Source: Bacteroidota bacterium
GTDB lineage: Bacteria; Bacteroidota; Bacteroidia; Chitinophagales; Chitinophagaceae
Direction of reading: 5' to 3'
NCBI GenBank assembly: GCA_029561305.1
Contig: JAKQJG010000140.1
Coordinates: 27,421-91,420, forward strand
Length of the DNA: 64,000 nt
Made by a program: the position numbers and the translations under genes. The first letter of the stretch is position 1; each line of letters begins with the position of its first letter. Positions 54,305-62,752 of the stretch are shown one piece after another. The notes beneath the pieces were generated by a model, which was not told where the DNA came from, did no database searches, and was given only the letters and a program-made list of their open reading frames with translations.

Positions 54305-55255
54305 TTACTGTTTCTTCTTTTTGCTAAAGAATAATTTGATGAATACTGGTGCAGTAGTAACCAGTATGATACCTATTACGATGATCTCCAGGTGTTCTTT
54401 CAGATCAAAATTAAACTGGGCATAAATCCACTTTTGTAAAAAATGACCCGCCACCAGCATACTCAATACCCACATGAAACTTCCCAGTACATTATAGTAC
54501 ATGAATTTCTTTTTGTCCATGTGTACTATGCCTGCAACAATGGGTGCAAATGTTCTCACAATAGGCAGGAACCTGGCAAACACAATGGCACCGCCACCAT
54601 GTTTTTTATAGAATTCCTGTGCCTCGTGTAAGTAGTGTTGTTTGAATACTAAATTGTCTTTCCACGAATACATGGCTGGTCCCACTTTACGGCCAAACCA
54701 ATATCCAACGCTGTTGCCAATGATACCTGCAACAGAAATCAGCAGCCATAGAATTATCAACTGCACATACTCATTGTGTATAAATGGAAAAACAGATTCC
54801 ACCAGTTCTGCATTGTAAATACCGGCCACGAAAAGCAGACTGTCTCCGGGTAAGAAGAACCCTGCAAATAAACCTGTTTCTGCAAAAATAATAAACATGA
54901 TCAGCCAAAGCCCACCGTTTACTATATAGAACATCGGGGTTACCAGGTCTACCCAGCTAAAGTTCTTTTTTACTTTCAGCACATTGTTGCGGTCAATCGT
55001 TTGAAGAGATATGGCAGTTGTGTCAAAATTATCTTTGCCCAGTTTTATAAAATCATCCTTTGTGGCATTTACTGTTACATGTCCCTTTGCATCGGTTACA
55101 AATTTCTCGCCCGTGGAAACAACCGTGATAGTATCTTCTTTCAACGCTGTTTCATACTGGCTTTGCACAGTAAATGATATGGGTTCCGGTGCAGCCTGAA
55201 TGCACTGCACCATAATGGCTGTAAGCATACAGCACAACACAAATTTCTTTTTCAT
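54305..55255 (-). CDS. DedA family membrane protein with exported N-terminal domain
   Basis: 316 residues from ATG 55255. A signal peptide (about 1-21, CIQA/A) is followed by a beta-rich domain of about 75 residues (ISFTVQSQYETALKEDTITVV...), then the DedA/SNARE-associated domain (about 110-315) with AETGLFAGFFLPGDSLLF, GNSVGYWFGRKVGP and VFARFLPIVRTFAPIVAG. The DedA family flips or handles undecaprenyl phosphate and phospholipids. Usual DedA proteins are about 200 residues and lack this front domain. Middle gene of a probable operon (gaps of 22 and 17 bases). Confidence 0.88.
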   Translation of the reverse strand: MKKKFVLCCMLTAIMVQCIQAAPEPISFTVQSQYETALKEDTITVVSTGEKFVTDAKGHVTVNATKDDFIKLGKDNFDTTAISLQTIDRNNVLKVKKNFSWVDLVTPMFYIVNGGLWLIMFIIFAETGLFAGFFLPGDSLLFVAGIYNAELVESVFPFIHNEYVQLIILWLLISVAGIIGNSVGYWFGRKVGPAMYSWKDNLVFKQHYLHEAQEFYKKHGGGAIVFARFLPIVRTFAPIVAGIVHMDKKKFMYYNVLGSFMWVLSMLVAGHFLQKWIYAQFNFDLKEHLEIIVIGIILVTTAPVFIKLFFSKKKKQ

Positions 55256-55277
55256 TATGTTACGACAAATCATTTTA

Positions 55278-56906
55278 TCATGTATGTTCATGACCGTGAT
55301 GCTGGTCATGATGGTGTGAATGTTCATGGTGGTGACCGTGTGTCAGTTCTCCTTCCCACTTACTTACTACGGCAGTAGCAATACTGTTACCTACCACATT
55401 GGTGGCACTCCTGCCCATGTCAAGCAAGGGATCAATACCAAGCAACAGGGCGAGGCCTGCTTCCGGAATATCAAAGGTAGCCAGTGTTCCTGCTATCACC
55501 ACCAGCGAAGCCCTCGGCACTCCTGCAATACCTTTACTCGTTAGCATTAATACCAGCAGCATGGTGAGCTGTGTTCCCAAAGGAATATGCATTCCATAAC
55601 TCTGTGCAATAAACAAAGAAGCGTATGTCATGTACATCATACTGCCATCCAGGTTAAATGAATAGCCCAATGGTAATACAAAACTCACGATCTTATCCTT
55701 GCAACCAAAACGCTCCAGTTCAAGCATTGTTTTAGGAAAAGCCGCTTCACTGCTTGCTGTGCTAAAGGCCAGCATAATGGGTTCTTTCATCCTTCGGATC
55801 AAATTGAATACCCTTTTCTTTATAAACACAAAACCTGCCAAAGCCAGTAATATCCATAACAGGAATAAACCAAAATAAAATTCTCCAATAAAGATGGAAT
55901 AAGTTTTTAAAATGCCAAGACCCTGTTTGGCGATGATGGCCGTCATAGCGCCAAACACTGCCAGCGGGGCAAAACCACTCATTACATACGACGTGATCTT
56001 TAATACAATATGCGCCACGGCATCCAGTGCTTTTACTACCGGTTGGGCCACATCACCTAACGCTGCCGCAGCCACGCCAAAGAACAGGGAGAACACCACT
56101 ATCTGCAGTATCTCATTTTTGGCCATGGCATCTATAACGCTGGCAGGGAAAACATGATAAAAGAAATCCTTTACTGACATCGCTGCCTTATCAATACCTG
56201 TACTGACTGAACTGTCGGGCAAAGGCAAATTCATGTGCTTGCCCGGTTCAAATAAATTTACGAGCACCATACCCAACAGCAAACTAAGGAGTGATGCACA
56301 TAAAAACCACAACAATGTTTTACCGCCGATACGCCCCACAGATTTTATATCACCCAGTTTAGCCACTCCCACCACCAGTGTGGTAAACACCAATGGCGCC
56401 ACGATCATTTTTACCAGCCGTATAAATACATCTGCTAAAATGGTGAACCAGTCTAATTTTTTATCCCGGGCCTTGATCGTTTCGTTCTTTTGTAAGCCAA
56501 TGAGTGCTCTTTGCTTTTGTAGAGCTTTGTAAACCGTGTTGGATGTATCCACCTGGGCAGCCAGCAGGCCGCTGATCGTTTTTAAAGAATCTTCCAGCAA
56601 TTTTATCTGGCCCAGCGGCTGCATTTCATCAGGGGTGTCTAATAAATGCTGTTCTGCTTCTTTTTTCTGATCGGTTAATTTTTTATGATGCTCTTTTAAA
56701 GCTTTGAATGCAACACTGTCTTTTGCAATTTCAAAAGGCCTCATCAGCTGCTGCATGTGTTGTATTTGCAGCTCAGCATTGGCAATGTGATTATTTTCGT
56801 TACCAACATAAGTTTGGTTAAACACAAAACCCAGGGCAATACCCAGCACCATGGCAATACCAATGTATAATGTAAGCCTGTTTTTTTTGCCTTTGTGTGA
56901 ATCCAT
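55278..56906 (-). CDS. Dicarboxylate/amino acid:cation symporter (DAACS)
   Basis: 542 residues from ATG 56906 (TTG 56918 rejected). First membrane segment 11-30, then a charged coiled-coil insert of about 100 residues (about 38-145), then the usual carrier: IRLVKMIVAPLVFTTLVVG, hairpin motif STASSEAAFPKTM, and GYSFNLDGSMMYMT with the binding Asp. This is the GltP/DctA family that imports glutamate, aspartate or C4-dicarboxylates with Na+ or H+. The last 20 residues are 12 of 20 His, likely metal-binding. First gene of the operon with DedA and MFS genes. Confidence 0.9.
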   Translation of the reverse strand: MDSHKGKKNRLTLYIGIAMVLGIALGFVFNQTYVGNENNHIANAELQIQHMQQLMRPFEIAKDSVAFKALKEHHKKLTDQKKEAEQHLLDTPDEMQPLGQIKLLEDSLKTISGLLAAQVDTSNTVYKALQKQRALIGLQKNETIKARDKKLDWFTILADVFIRLVKMIVAPLVFTTLVVGVAKLGDIKSVGRIGGKTLLWFLCASLLSLLLGMVLVNLFEPGKHMNLPLPDSSVSTGIDKAAMSVKDFFYHVFPASVIDAMAKNEILQIVVFSLFFGVAAAALGDVAQPVVKALDAVAHIVLKITSYVMSGFAPLAVFGAMTAIIAKQGLGILKTYSIFIGEFYFGLFLLWILLALAGFVFIKKRVFNLIRRMKEPIMLAFSTASSEAAFPKTMLELERFGCKDKIVSFVLPLGYSFNLDGSMMYMTYASLFIAQSYGMHIPLGTQLTMLLVLMLTSKGIAGVPRASLVVIAGTLATFDIPEAGLALLLGIDPLLDMGRSATNVVGNSIATAVVSKWEGELTHGHHHEHSHHHDQHHGHEHT

Positions 56907-57078
56907 ACGTAAATGCAACCCGCCATGGGGAGGGAATTAATTTTGCAATATAATGTTTAATGGCTGTTTGCCGCCGCTGCTCACAAAAAAACAATACGGA
57001 TTGGGCGGTTTGGATTTATTGCTTATTTTTCCATTTCGATTGTTACTGTAACATCAATTATCAAAACCACTACTTACT

Positions 57079-58731
57079 ATGAGTTTATTTGTAAGAAAGC
57101 CTATGGCAGCATTATTGAATGAGGCTGGCGAAACCGGCACTCATACATTAAAAAGAACATTGGGCGCAGGCGGGCTGATTGCATTGGGCATTGGAGCCAT
57201 CATTGGCGCCGGCTTGTTTTCCATTACAGGTATGGCAGCCGCCAATCATGCCGGGCCTGCCATTACCATTTCATTTATTGTAGCCGCATTAGGCTGCCTT
57301 TTTGCAGGATTGTGTTACGCCGAATTTGCTTCTATGATACCTGTTGCAGGCAGCGCATACACGTACTCGTATGCCACAATGGGTGAATTCATTGCATGGA
57401 TCATTGGCTGGGACCTTGTACTGGAATATGCTGTGGGTGCCGCCACTGTGGGCATTAGCTGGAGCCGTTACCTGGTAAAATTCCTGGAAGGATTCGGAAT
57501 TGAACTTCCACACAGCCTTACTGTAGGCCCATGGGATGGCGGGGTTATCAACCTTCCTGCTGTTTTTATAATTGTTTTGATGAGCTTATTGCTGATAAAG
57601 GGCACCAAGGAAAGTGCTACAGTAAATGCGGTTATTGTAGCACTTAAAATAGCTGTTGTAATTGTTTTTATTTTCCTTGGATGGAAGTATATAAACAACG
57701 ACAACTACCATCCTTATATTCCTGACAATACAGGCGAATTTGGCAACTTTGGATTTAGTGGTATCATCCGGGCAGCAGCCATTGTATTCTTCGCTTATAT
57801 AGGTTTTGATGCCGTAAGCACGGCTGCCCAGGAAGCAAAAAATCCCAAGCGTGATATGCCATGGGGAATATTAGGCTCACTTGCTATTTGTACGGTGCTG
57901 TATATTTTGTTTGCACATGTTATGACGGGCGTTACCAATTACTCCACCTTTGCAGGAAAGGATGGGATCGCTCCTGTAGCCGTTGCTATTGATCACATGG
58001 GTGAAGCAGACGCAAACGGTGTGATACAACCACATTACCCGTGGCTTAACAGGGCTATTATTGTGGCAATACTTGCCGGGTATGCGTCTGTTATATTGGT
58101 AATGCTCATGGGCCAAAGCAGGGTTTTCTTCAGCATGAGCAAAGATGGGCTTATACCCAAAGTATTCTCGTCTATTAACCCAGCCACGCAAACACCAGCC
58201 AAAAGCAACTTGCTATTCATGCTCTTTGTTAGCCTTTTTGCAGCTTTTGTACCTGCAAGGGTTGTTGGTGAAATGACAAGTATCGGAACATTGTTTGCCT
58301 TTATACTGGTATGTATTGGAGTGTGGGTAATGAGGGTAAAAATGCCTGAGATCCCAAGGTCCTTTAAAACACCTTTGGTTCCATTAGTGCCCATCTTAGG
58401 TATCGGGGTTTGTTTATTTATGATGGTTTTTTTACCAATGGATACATGGATACGTTTACTTGTTTGGATGCTTATCGGTATGGACATATACCTGGTATAT
58501 GGCGCTAAACACAGCCATCTTGGAAATGGAACAGACAACAGGAAAGGAATGAAAATTGCCAGGATTACCGGTATTGTACTCAGCCTTTTATTAGTGGTAG
58601 CCGGTTTGTTACATCAATATACGGTGGGGTTTGAAACAGACAGAACGCTGATGTACATCTCATTGGTTTTTGCTGTTGTGCATTTTGTGGTATTTGGGAG
58701 AAAGTTGGGAAGAATTGAAAGTAAAACTTAA
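57079..58731 (+). CDS. APC-family amino acid permease (cationic amino acid transporter type)
   Basis: 550 residues with about 13-14 membrane segments. LGAGGLIALGIGAIIGAGLFSITG is segment one with the substrate-binding glycines; FFAYIGFDAVSTAAQEAKNP is the segment-six motif of the CAT/YfnA group. Divergent from the symporter gene. Ends with a strong terminator. Confidence 0.92.
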   Translation: MSLFVRKPMAALLNEAGETGTHTLKRTLGAGGLIALGIGAIIGAGLFSITGMAAANHAGPAITISFIVAALGCLFAGLCYAEFASMIPVAGSAYTYSYATMGEFIAWIIGWDLVLEYAVGAATVGISWSRYLVKFLEGFGIELPHSLTVGPWDGGVINLPAVFIIVLMSLLLIKGTKESATVNAVIVALKIAVVIVFIFLGWKYINNDNYHPYIPDNTGEFGNFGFSGIIRAAAIVFFAYIGFDAVSTAAQEAKNPKRDMPWGILGSLAICTVLYILFAHVMTGVTNYSTFAGKDGIAPVAVAIDHMGEADANGVIQPHYPWLNRAIIVAILAGYASVILVMLMGQSRVFFSMSKDGLIPKVFSSINPATQTPAKSNLLFMLFVSLFAAFVPARVVGEMTSIGTLFAFILVCIGVWVMRVKMPEIPRSFKTPLVPLVPILGIGVCLFMMVFLPMDTWIRLLVWMLIGMDIYLVYGAKHSHLGNGTDNRKGMKIARITGIVLSLLLVVAGLLHQYTVGFETDRTLMYISLVFAVVHFVVFGRKLGRIESKT

Positions 58732-58755
58732 TGTAAAAAAGCCATTATAAATTTA

Positions 58756-58781
58756 ATCCCCCAGCCCCTGGGGGATTTTTT
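58756..58781 (+). terminator. Rho-independent terminator of the APC permease gene
   Basis: CCCCCAG-ccc-CTGGGGG (58758-58774) and a T-run from 58776. Confidence 0.93.
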
Positions 58782-58878
58782 ATTATCTCCAAACAAAGAA
58801 AACTATTGCCGGATTTTTTGTTACAAGTTATGCTTGTGAACGAAAAATCGTCCTGTGAGTGGCAGGAATGTAATTAGA

Positions 58879-59340
58879 TCAATCATACCATTCGAAAAGA
58901 TATTTATCATCATATTCTATTTCAAATTTTTTCATGAACTCAAGATATTCCTCTTTGAATGTTTTTTTAGCATGATGTTTCTCCTGGTTTAAAATATAAT
59001 CATATACGTTGCTGATGTGTGAATGAGAATAAGAAAAGGCCCCATAGCCTTCCTGCCATTCAAATTTTCCTTTTACAAATTTGCTTTTGTTTATAAAGTT
59101 GGTGGAATTATTTTTTACATCCCTTATCAAATCAGCAATCGACATTGCAGGACGCAAACCAACAAAAGCATGAATGTGATCAGGCATACCATTTACAATA
59201 ATGGGTTTCTGATTCTTACCCTTAATAATGCCTGAGATATACTTGTGCAGTTCTGTACCCCACTTACGGTTAATCAAATTTTCTCTTCCCCTTACAGCAA
59301 ATACCATTTGGATATAAACCTGTGAAAATGTACCCGGCAT
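58879..59340 (-). CDS. IS200-like Y1 (HUH) transposase
   Basis: 153 residues, one Y1_Tnp domain. HUH motif PDHIHAF (His55, His57) and the catalytic Tyr115 in VYDYILNQEKHH; WQEGYGAFSYSHSH is the usual motif before it. Such enzymes cut and join single-stranded DNA at hairpins. No accessory tnpB is near. Small hairpins lie downstream (ACAAG/CTTGT at 58823-58837; TCCTG/CAGGA at 58851-58867) and a nested hairpin element upstream (59399-59592). It could be an IS200-like element or a REP-associated (RAYT-like) enzyme. No target-site duplication was identified. Confidence 0.87.
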   Translation of the reverse strand: MPGTFSQVYIQMVFAVRGRENLINRKWGTELHKYISGIIKGKNQKPIIVNGMPDHIHAFVGLRPAMSIADLIRDVKNNSTNFINKSKFVKGKFEWQEGYGAFSYSHSHISNVYDYILNQEKHHAKKTFKEEYLEFMKKFEIEYDDKYLFEWYD

Positions 59341-59398
59341 AAATGAGCATTAAAATTATCAAACTGATATGAAACATAAATACAATGCATTATGGTAA

Positions 59399-59592
59399 AA
59401 TCCCGAAGGGATGCCATTATTATAGTGTCAACAAATTCTACCGTTCGATAGAAAACCCCGTAGGAGTGGCATTGGAAAATGTAGACACAAAACAGACTAA
59501 CAAGCGCTTGTTTACCCAATATGCCAACCCTTCGGGGTTAAATCTCGTTGCCATTTCGACTTTTGCTATAATCATTACAGCCCTTCGGGCTT
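59399..59592. repeat. Nested inverted hairpin element (BIME-like) beside the transposase
   Basis: Two hairpins, ATCCC-gaa-GGGAT (59400-59412) and a weaker accccgtaggagt (about 59456-59468), are followed by their inverted counterparts AACCC-ttcg-GGGTT (59526-59539) and AGCCC-ttc-GGGCT (59579-59591). The outer pair also shares a flank (attattatag against its inverse ctataatcat), and the inner pair shares aacccc-g-ag-g-tggcat. Arm lengths between hairpins agree within about two bases. The 467-bp gap 59341-59807 holds this element; 59593-59807 shows nothing else. Confidence 0.75.
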
Positions 59593-59807
59593 AGCAAAAA
59601 AATCCCTTTGCCATTCCCAACCTTAGTCCTAACTTTATACTACCAGACTGGATAATAACGACCACGGCTTTCTCCTGTCAACACGAAATACTGCACGCTG
59701 CTCCGCCGACCCGCTACTTTTTGAAAATGAAATAAAGCTGTATCCTGTAAGCTTTCATCAACCATTGATAACATGCATGCATTACTCACCACTAAATATA
59801 ATCAGCT

Positions 59808-60164
59808 ATGGTTACAGAAACACAACACATGACGCTCATAGAAGAGTGTAAGGAATGGTATGACCGTTTAGTATCCTACAGGGAAAAGATCAATAATCTG
59901 AAGAACGAACTTTATTACTTCGCACCGGGGAAAATGGATGAGGAAACAAGAATAGGAATAGAACATTTTCACAATCAATTCCACATCCAGCTCATCAACA
60001 TCCACGACCTGAAACATGAGATAAAGCACCACATCAAAGATGCCAATCACCACCCTGCTTTCGGCCATCGCATTCCACATCATTTTATAAAAGAAAAGAC
60101 AGATATGCTGATTGCAGATCTCGACAAACTGGAAGAAGAATTTCACCAATTTGTAAAATCATAA
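59808..60164 (+). CDS. His-rich helical protein of unknown function
   Basis: 118 residues, predicted all-helical with heptad-like charge pattern. His-rich in the middle (HFHNQFHIQL, LKHEIKHHIKDANHHPAFGHRIPHH). No family recognised. It lies 77 bases before the EF-G paralogue gene on the same strand and may be cotranscribed. Ends LDKLEEEFHQFVKS. Confidence 0.72.
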   Translation: MVTETQHMTLIEECKEWYDRLVSYREKINNLKNELYYFAPGKMDEETRIGIEHFHNQFHIQLINIHDLKHEIKHHIKDANHHPAFGHRIPHHFIKEKTDMLIADLDKLEEEFHQFVKS

Positions 60165-60241
60165 TTCCATATTCAGGCAGCCAATCCATACGGGTTGGCT
60201 GCCTGCTTTAGGACATTGTTCATTTTTTTAAATTAACTACT

Positions 60242-62374
60242 ATGTCAACCTACGACAGTAACCATGTAAAAAACATCGCCCTGCTTGGGCATGCAGGTGC
60301 CGGTAAAACCACGCTGGCCGAATGCATGCTGTTTGAAGCAGGCATTACCAAACGCCGCGGCAGTATTGAACAAAGGAATACAGTGAGCGACTACCACGAA
60401 CTGGAAACAGAAAGACAAAGCAGCGTATTTGCTTCCCTGCTGCACACCCAATGGAAAGACTTTAAAATTAATATCATCGATACGCCAGGCTATGATGATT
60501 TTGTGGGAGAAGTGATCAGCGCATTGCGTGTAGCCGACACTGGTGTGATGGTGCTGAATGCAGCGGCCGGTGTGGAAGTGGGCACTGATATTATTTGGGA
60601 ATACACCGACAATTTTAAAACCCCCACCCTGTTTGTGGTAAACCAGCTTGACAAGGAAGAAGCGGATTTCGATAAAACACTCAGAGAAGCCAAAACGCAT
60701 TTTGGTGGTAACGTGGTGGCGGTGCAATACCCCGTGCAAACAGGTGCAGATTTCAACAGCATCATAGATGTTTTGAATATGCAGATGTATCAATATCCAC
60801 CACAAGGTGGAAAGCCGCAAAAACTGCCCATACCCGATAATGAAAAAGAAAAAGCAGATCAACTGCATAAAGAACTGATTGAAACCATAGCCAGCAATGA
60901 TGAGGGCCTGATGGAAAAATATTTTGACCAGGGCGAACTCACAGAGGAAGAAATGAAAGCAGGCCTGCATGCATCCATGATCAAACATGATATCTTCCCC
61001 TTGTTTTGTGCATCAGCAGAAAAAAACATGGGCAGCGGCCGTATCATGAGTTTTATAGACTATGTATGCCCGGCTGCCAATGAAATGCCGCCGCAAAAAA
61101 CCAAAGCCAATAAAGAACTGTCTTGCGACCCAAAAGGTCCTGCCTGCATATTTGTTTTTAAAACTATCATTGAACCGCATATCGGAGAACTGAGTTTGTT
61201 TAAAGTATATAGCGGTACTGTAAAAGGAGGTTGCGAACTGGTGAATGAAAACACGGGTGTTACAGAAAAGCTTAACCAGCTGTTTTTACTGGAAGGACAT
61301 AACCGGGTACCGGTGCATGAATTAACCGCCGGCGACATTGGTGCCACCATGAAATTAAAAAGCACCCATGTAAACAATACGCTGCACGACAAAGGAGCTA
61401 ACCTTGAACTGTGGCCGATCAATTTTCCAAAGCCAAATGTGAGCATAGCCATTACAGCCATCAACAAAGGCGATGAAGAAAAATTGTCGCATGCACTGCA
61501 TACGCTGCAGGAAGAAGATGCCACCGTTAGCATTGAAGTGTCTCCGGAGTTGAAGCAAACACTATTACATTGCCAGGGTGAATTACATCTAAAAGTGCAG
61601 CAATGGAAAATAGATCATGTACATAAGCTGGCAGTGAAATTTGAAAAAGCAAAGATCCCCTACAGGGAAACCATCAGCCGGCGTGCAGAAAGCAGTTACC
61701 GTCACAAAAAACAAAGCGGTGGCGCCGGACAGTTTGCAGAGGTGTATATGCGTATTGAACCCTGGTACGAAGGCATTCCCAACCCTGAAGGGCTTAACCT
61801 GCGGGCACAGGAAGATATCAACCTCGACTGGGGCGGCAAATTGGTTTTCTGCAACTGCATTGTAGGTGGTGCCATTGATGCCCGTTTTCTTCCCTCTATT
61901 TTAAAGGGGGTGATGGAAAAGATGCAGAACGGACCACTAACGGGCAGCCATGCACGAGACATAAGAGTTTCCGTGTATGATGGCAAAATGCATGATGTGG
62001 ACAGCAATGACATTTCTTTCAGGATCGCCGGTCTGCAGGCTTTCCGGCAGGCCTTTATGGAAGCCGGGCCGCAATTGCTGGAACCAGTATACACCGTGGA
62101 AGTGCTTTGCCCGGATGAATCAGTGGGGGCCGTTATGGGCGACCTGCAAACCCGTATGGGTGTGGTGGAAGGCATGGAAGCAGAGGGACATTTTGAAAAG
62201 ATCATCGCCAAGGTACCGCTGGCACAAATGCACCAGTACTCTTCTTCTCTCCGCAGTTTAACACAGGGCAGGGCAAGGTTCAATATGTATTTTGATTCAT
62301 ACACCCCGGTGGCGATGGAGGTACAAAGGAAATTGAGTGAGGCATATAGCAAGCATGAGGTGGTGGTGGAGTAG
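60242..62374 (+). CDS. Elongation factor G paralogue (EF-G2-like)
   Basis: 710 residues with all five EF-G domains. P-loop GHAGAGKT (16-23) and DTPG (80-83) are kept. Switch I reads ETERQSSV (55-62) where canonical EF-G has QERGITI, and the G4 motif is NQLD (134-137) instead of NKMD. The domain IV loop (MHDVDSNDISF) is close to normal. These changes are typical of second-copy EF-G proteins. In Bacteroides thetaiotaomicron such a paralogue (EF-G2) supports translation without GTPase activity during nutrient limitation. The main fusA is not in this window, and no rpsL/rpsG/tuf neighbours exist. Ends with a strong terminator. Confidence 0.88.
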   Translation: MSTYDSNHVKNIALLGHAGAGKTTLAECMLFEAGITKRRGSIEQRNTVSDYHELETERQSSVFASLLHTQWKDFKINIIDTPGYDDFVGEVISALRVADTGVMVLNAAAGVEVGTDIIWEYTDNFKTPTLFVVNQLDKEEADFDKTLREAKTHFGGNVVAVQYPVQTGADFNSIIDVLNMQMYQYPPQGGKPQKLPIPDNEKEKADQLHKELIETIASNDEGLMEKYFDQGELTEEEMKAGLHASMIKHDIFPLFCASAEKNMGSGRIMSFIDYVCPAANEMPPQKTKANKELSCDPKGPACIFVFKTIIEPHIGELSLFKVYSGTVKGGCELVNENTGVTEKLNQLFLLEGHNRVPVHELTAGDIGATMKLKSTHVNNTLHDKGANLELWPINFPKPNVSIAITAINKGDEEKLSHALHTLQEEDATVSIEVSPELKQTLLHCQGELHLKVQQWKIDHVHKLAVKFEKAKIPYRETISRRAESSYRHKKQSGGAGQFAEVYMRIEPWYEGIPNPEGLNLRAQEDINLDWGGKLVFCNCIVGGAIDARFLPSILKGVMEKMQNGPLTGSHARDIRVSVYDGKMHDVDSNDISFRIAGLQAFRQAFMEAGPQLLEPVYTVEVLCPDESVGAVMGDLQTRMGVVEGMEAEGHFEKIIAKVPLAQMHQYSSSLRSLTQGRARFNMYFDSYTPVAMEVQRKLSEAYSKHEVVVE

Positions 62375-62385
62375 TACGTTAAATA

Positions 62386-62418
62386 AACATCCGAAGTTTT
62401 TGAAACTTCGGATGTTTT
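62386..62418 (+). terminator. Rho-independent terminator of the EF-G paralogue gene
   Basis: Perfect 14-bp stem AACATCCGAAGTTT with AAACTTCGGATGTT, small loop, then T-run. Confidence 0.93.
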
Positions 62419-62548
62419 ATATTGAATGCGTCATTGAGGCTCGCTTGCACGAAAAATCTTTATTGAGCTTTTATCAAAATGACAAATATTATACACTGTA
62501 CCGGCGGTGGTTTTCGACAGTGAAGACTTTATCTACAAAAGAAATTGA

Positions 62549-62745
62549 GTCGTAACCCCCGACGCTGCCGTAACTTAGACCTAAAGTCTTAAGTTTAATA
62601 CTAACAGTTTTTAGATTGCCAGTGTGGGTTACTGAATGTTTCGGCGCATTTATTCGTCGGGGTTTCACGAAGAGAAATTCATTTTTTAAGAGTCTGTTGC
62701 GAAAACCCCGCCGGAACAAATGCGCCTTGCTGCGAAAGCCCGCCG
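62549..62745. repeat. Cluster of inverted GC-rich motifs before the PAP2 gene
   Basis: The arm 62643-62667 (ggcgcattt..cggggtttcac) is the inverse of 62699-62726 (gcgaaaaccccg..aaatgcgcc), with about 31 bases between. A further direct copy (gcgaaagcccgccggg) follows at about 62731-62747, and GTCG-taaccccCGAC stands at 62550-62564. The 378-bp gap 62375-62752 holds this and the EF-G terminator, and no gene. Confidence 0.7.
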
Positions 62746-62752
62746 GGATTAA

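Noticed and set aside
59385-59594. Plus-strand frame of 69 codons across the hairpin element
   Set aside because: Translation of the inverted repeat; no protein-like features.
62337-62555. Plus-strand frame of 72 codons overlapping the end of the EF-G paralogue gene
   Set aside because: Runs through a strong terminator and has no start context or family match.
62549-62745. Integron attC site or tRNA-like fold
   Set aside because: No RYYYAAC/GTTRRRY core sites, no integrase, and no tRNA arms.
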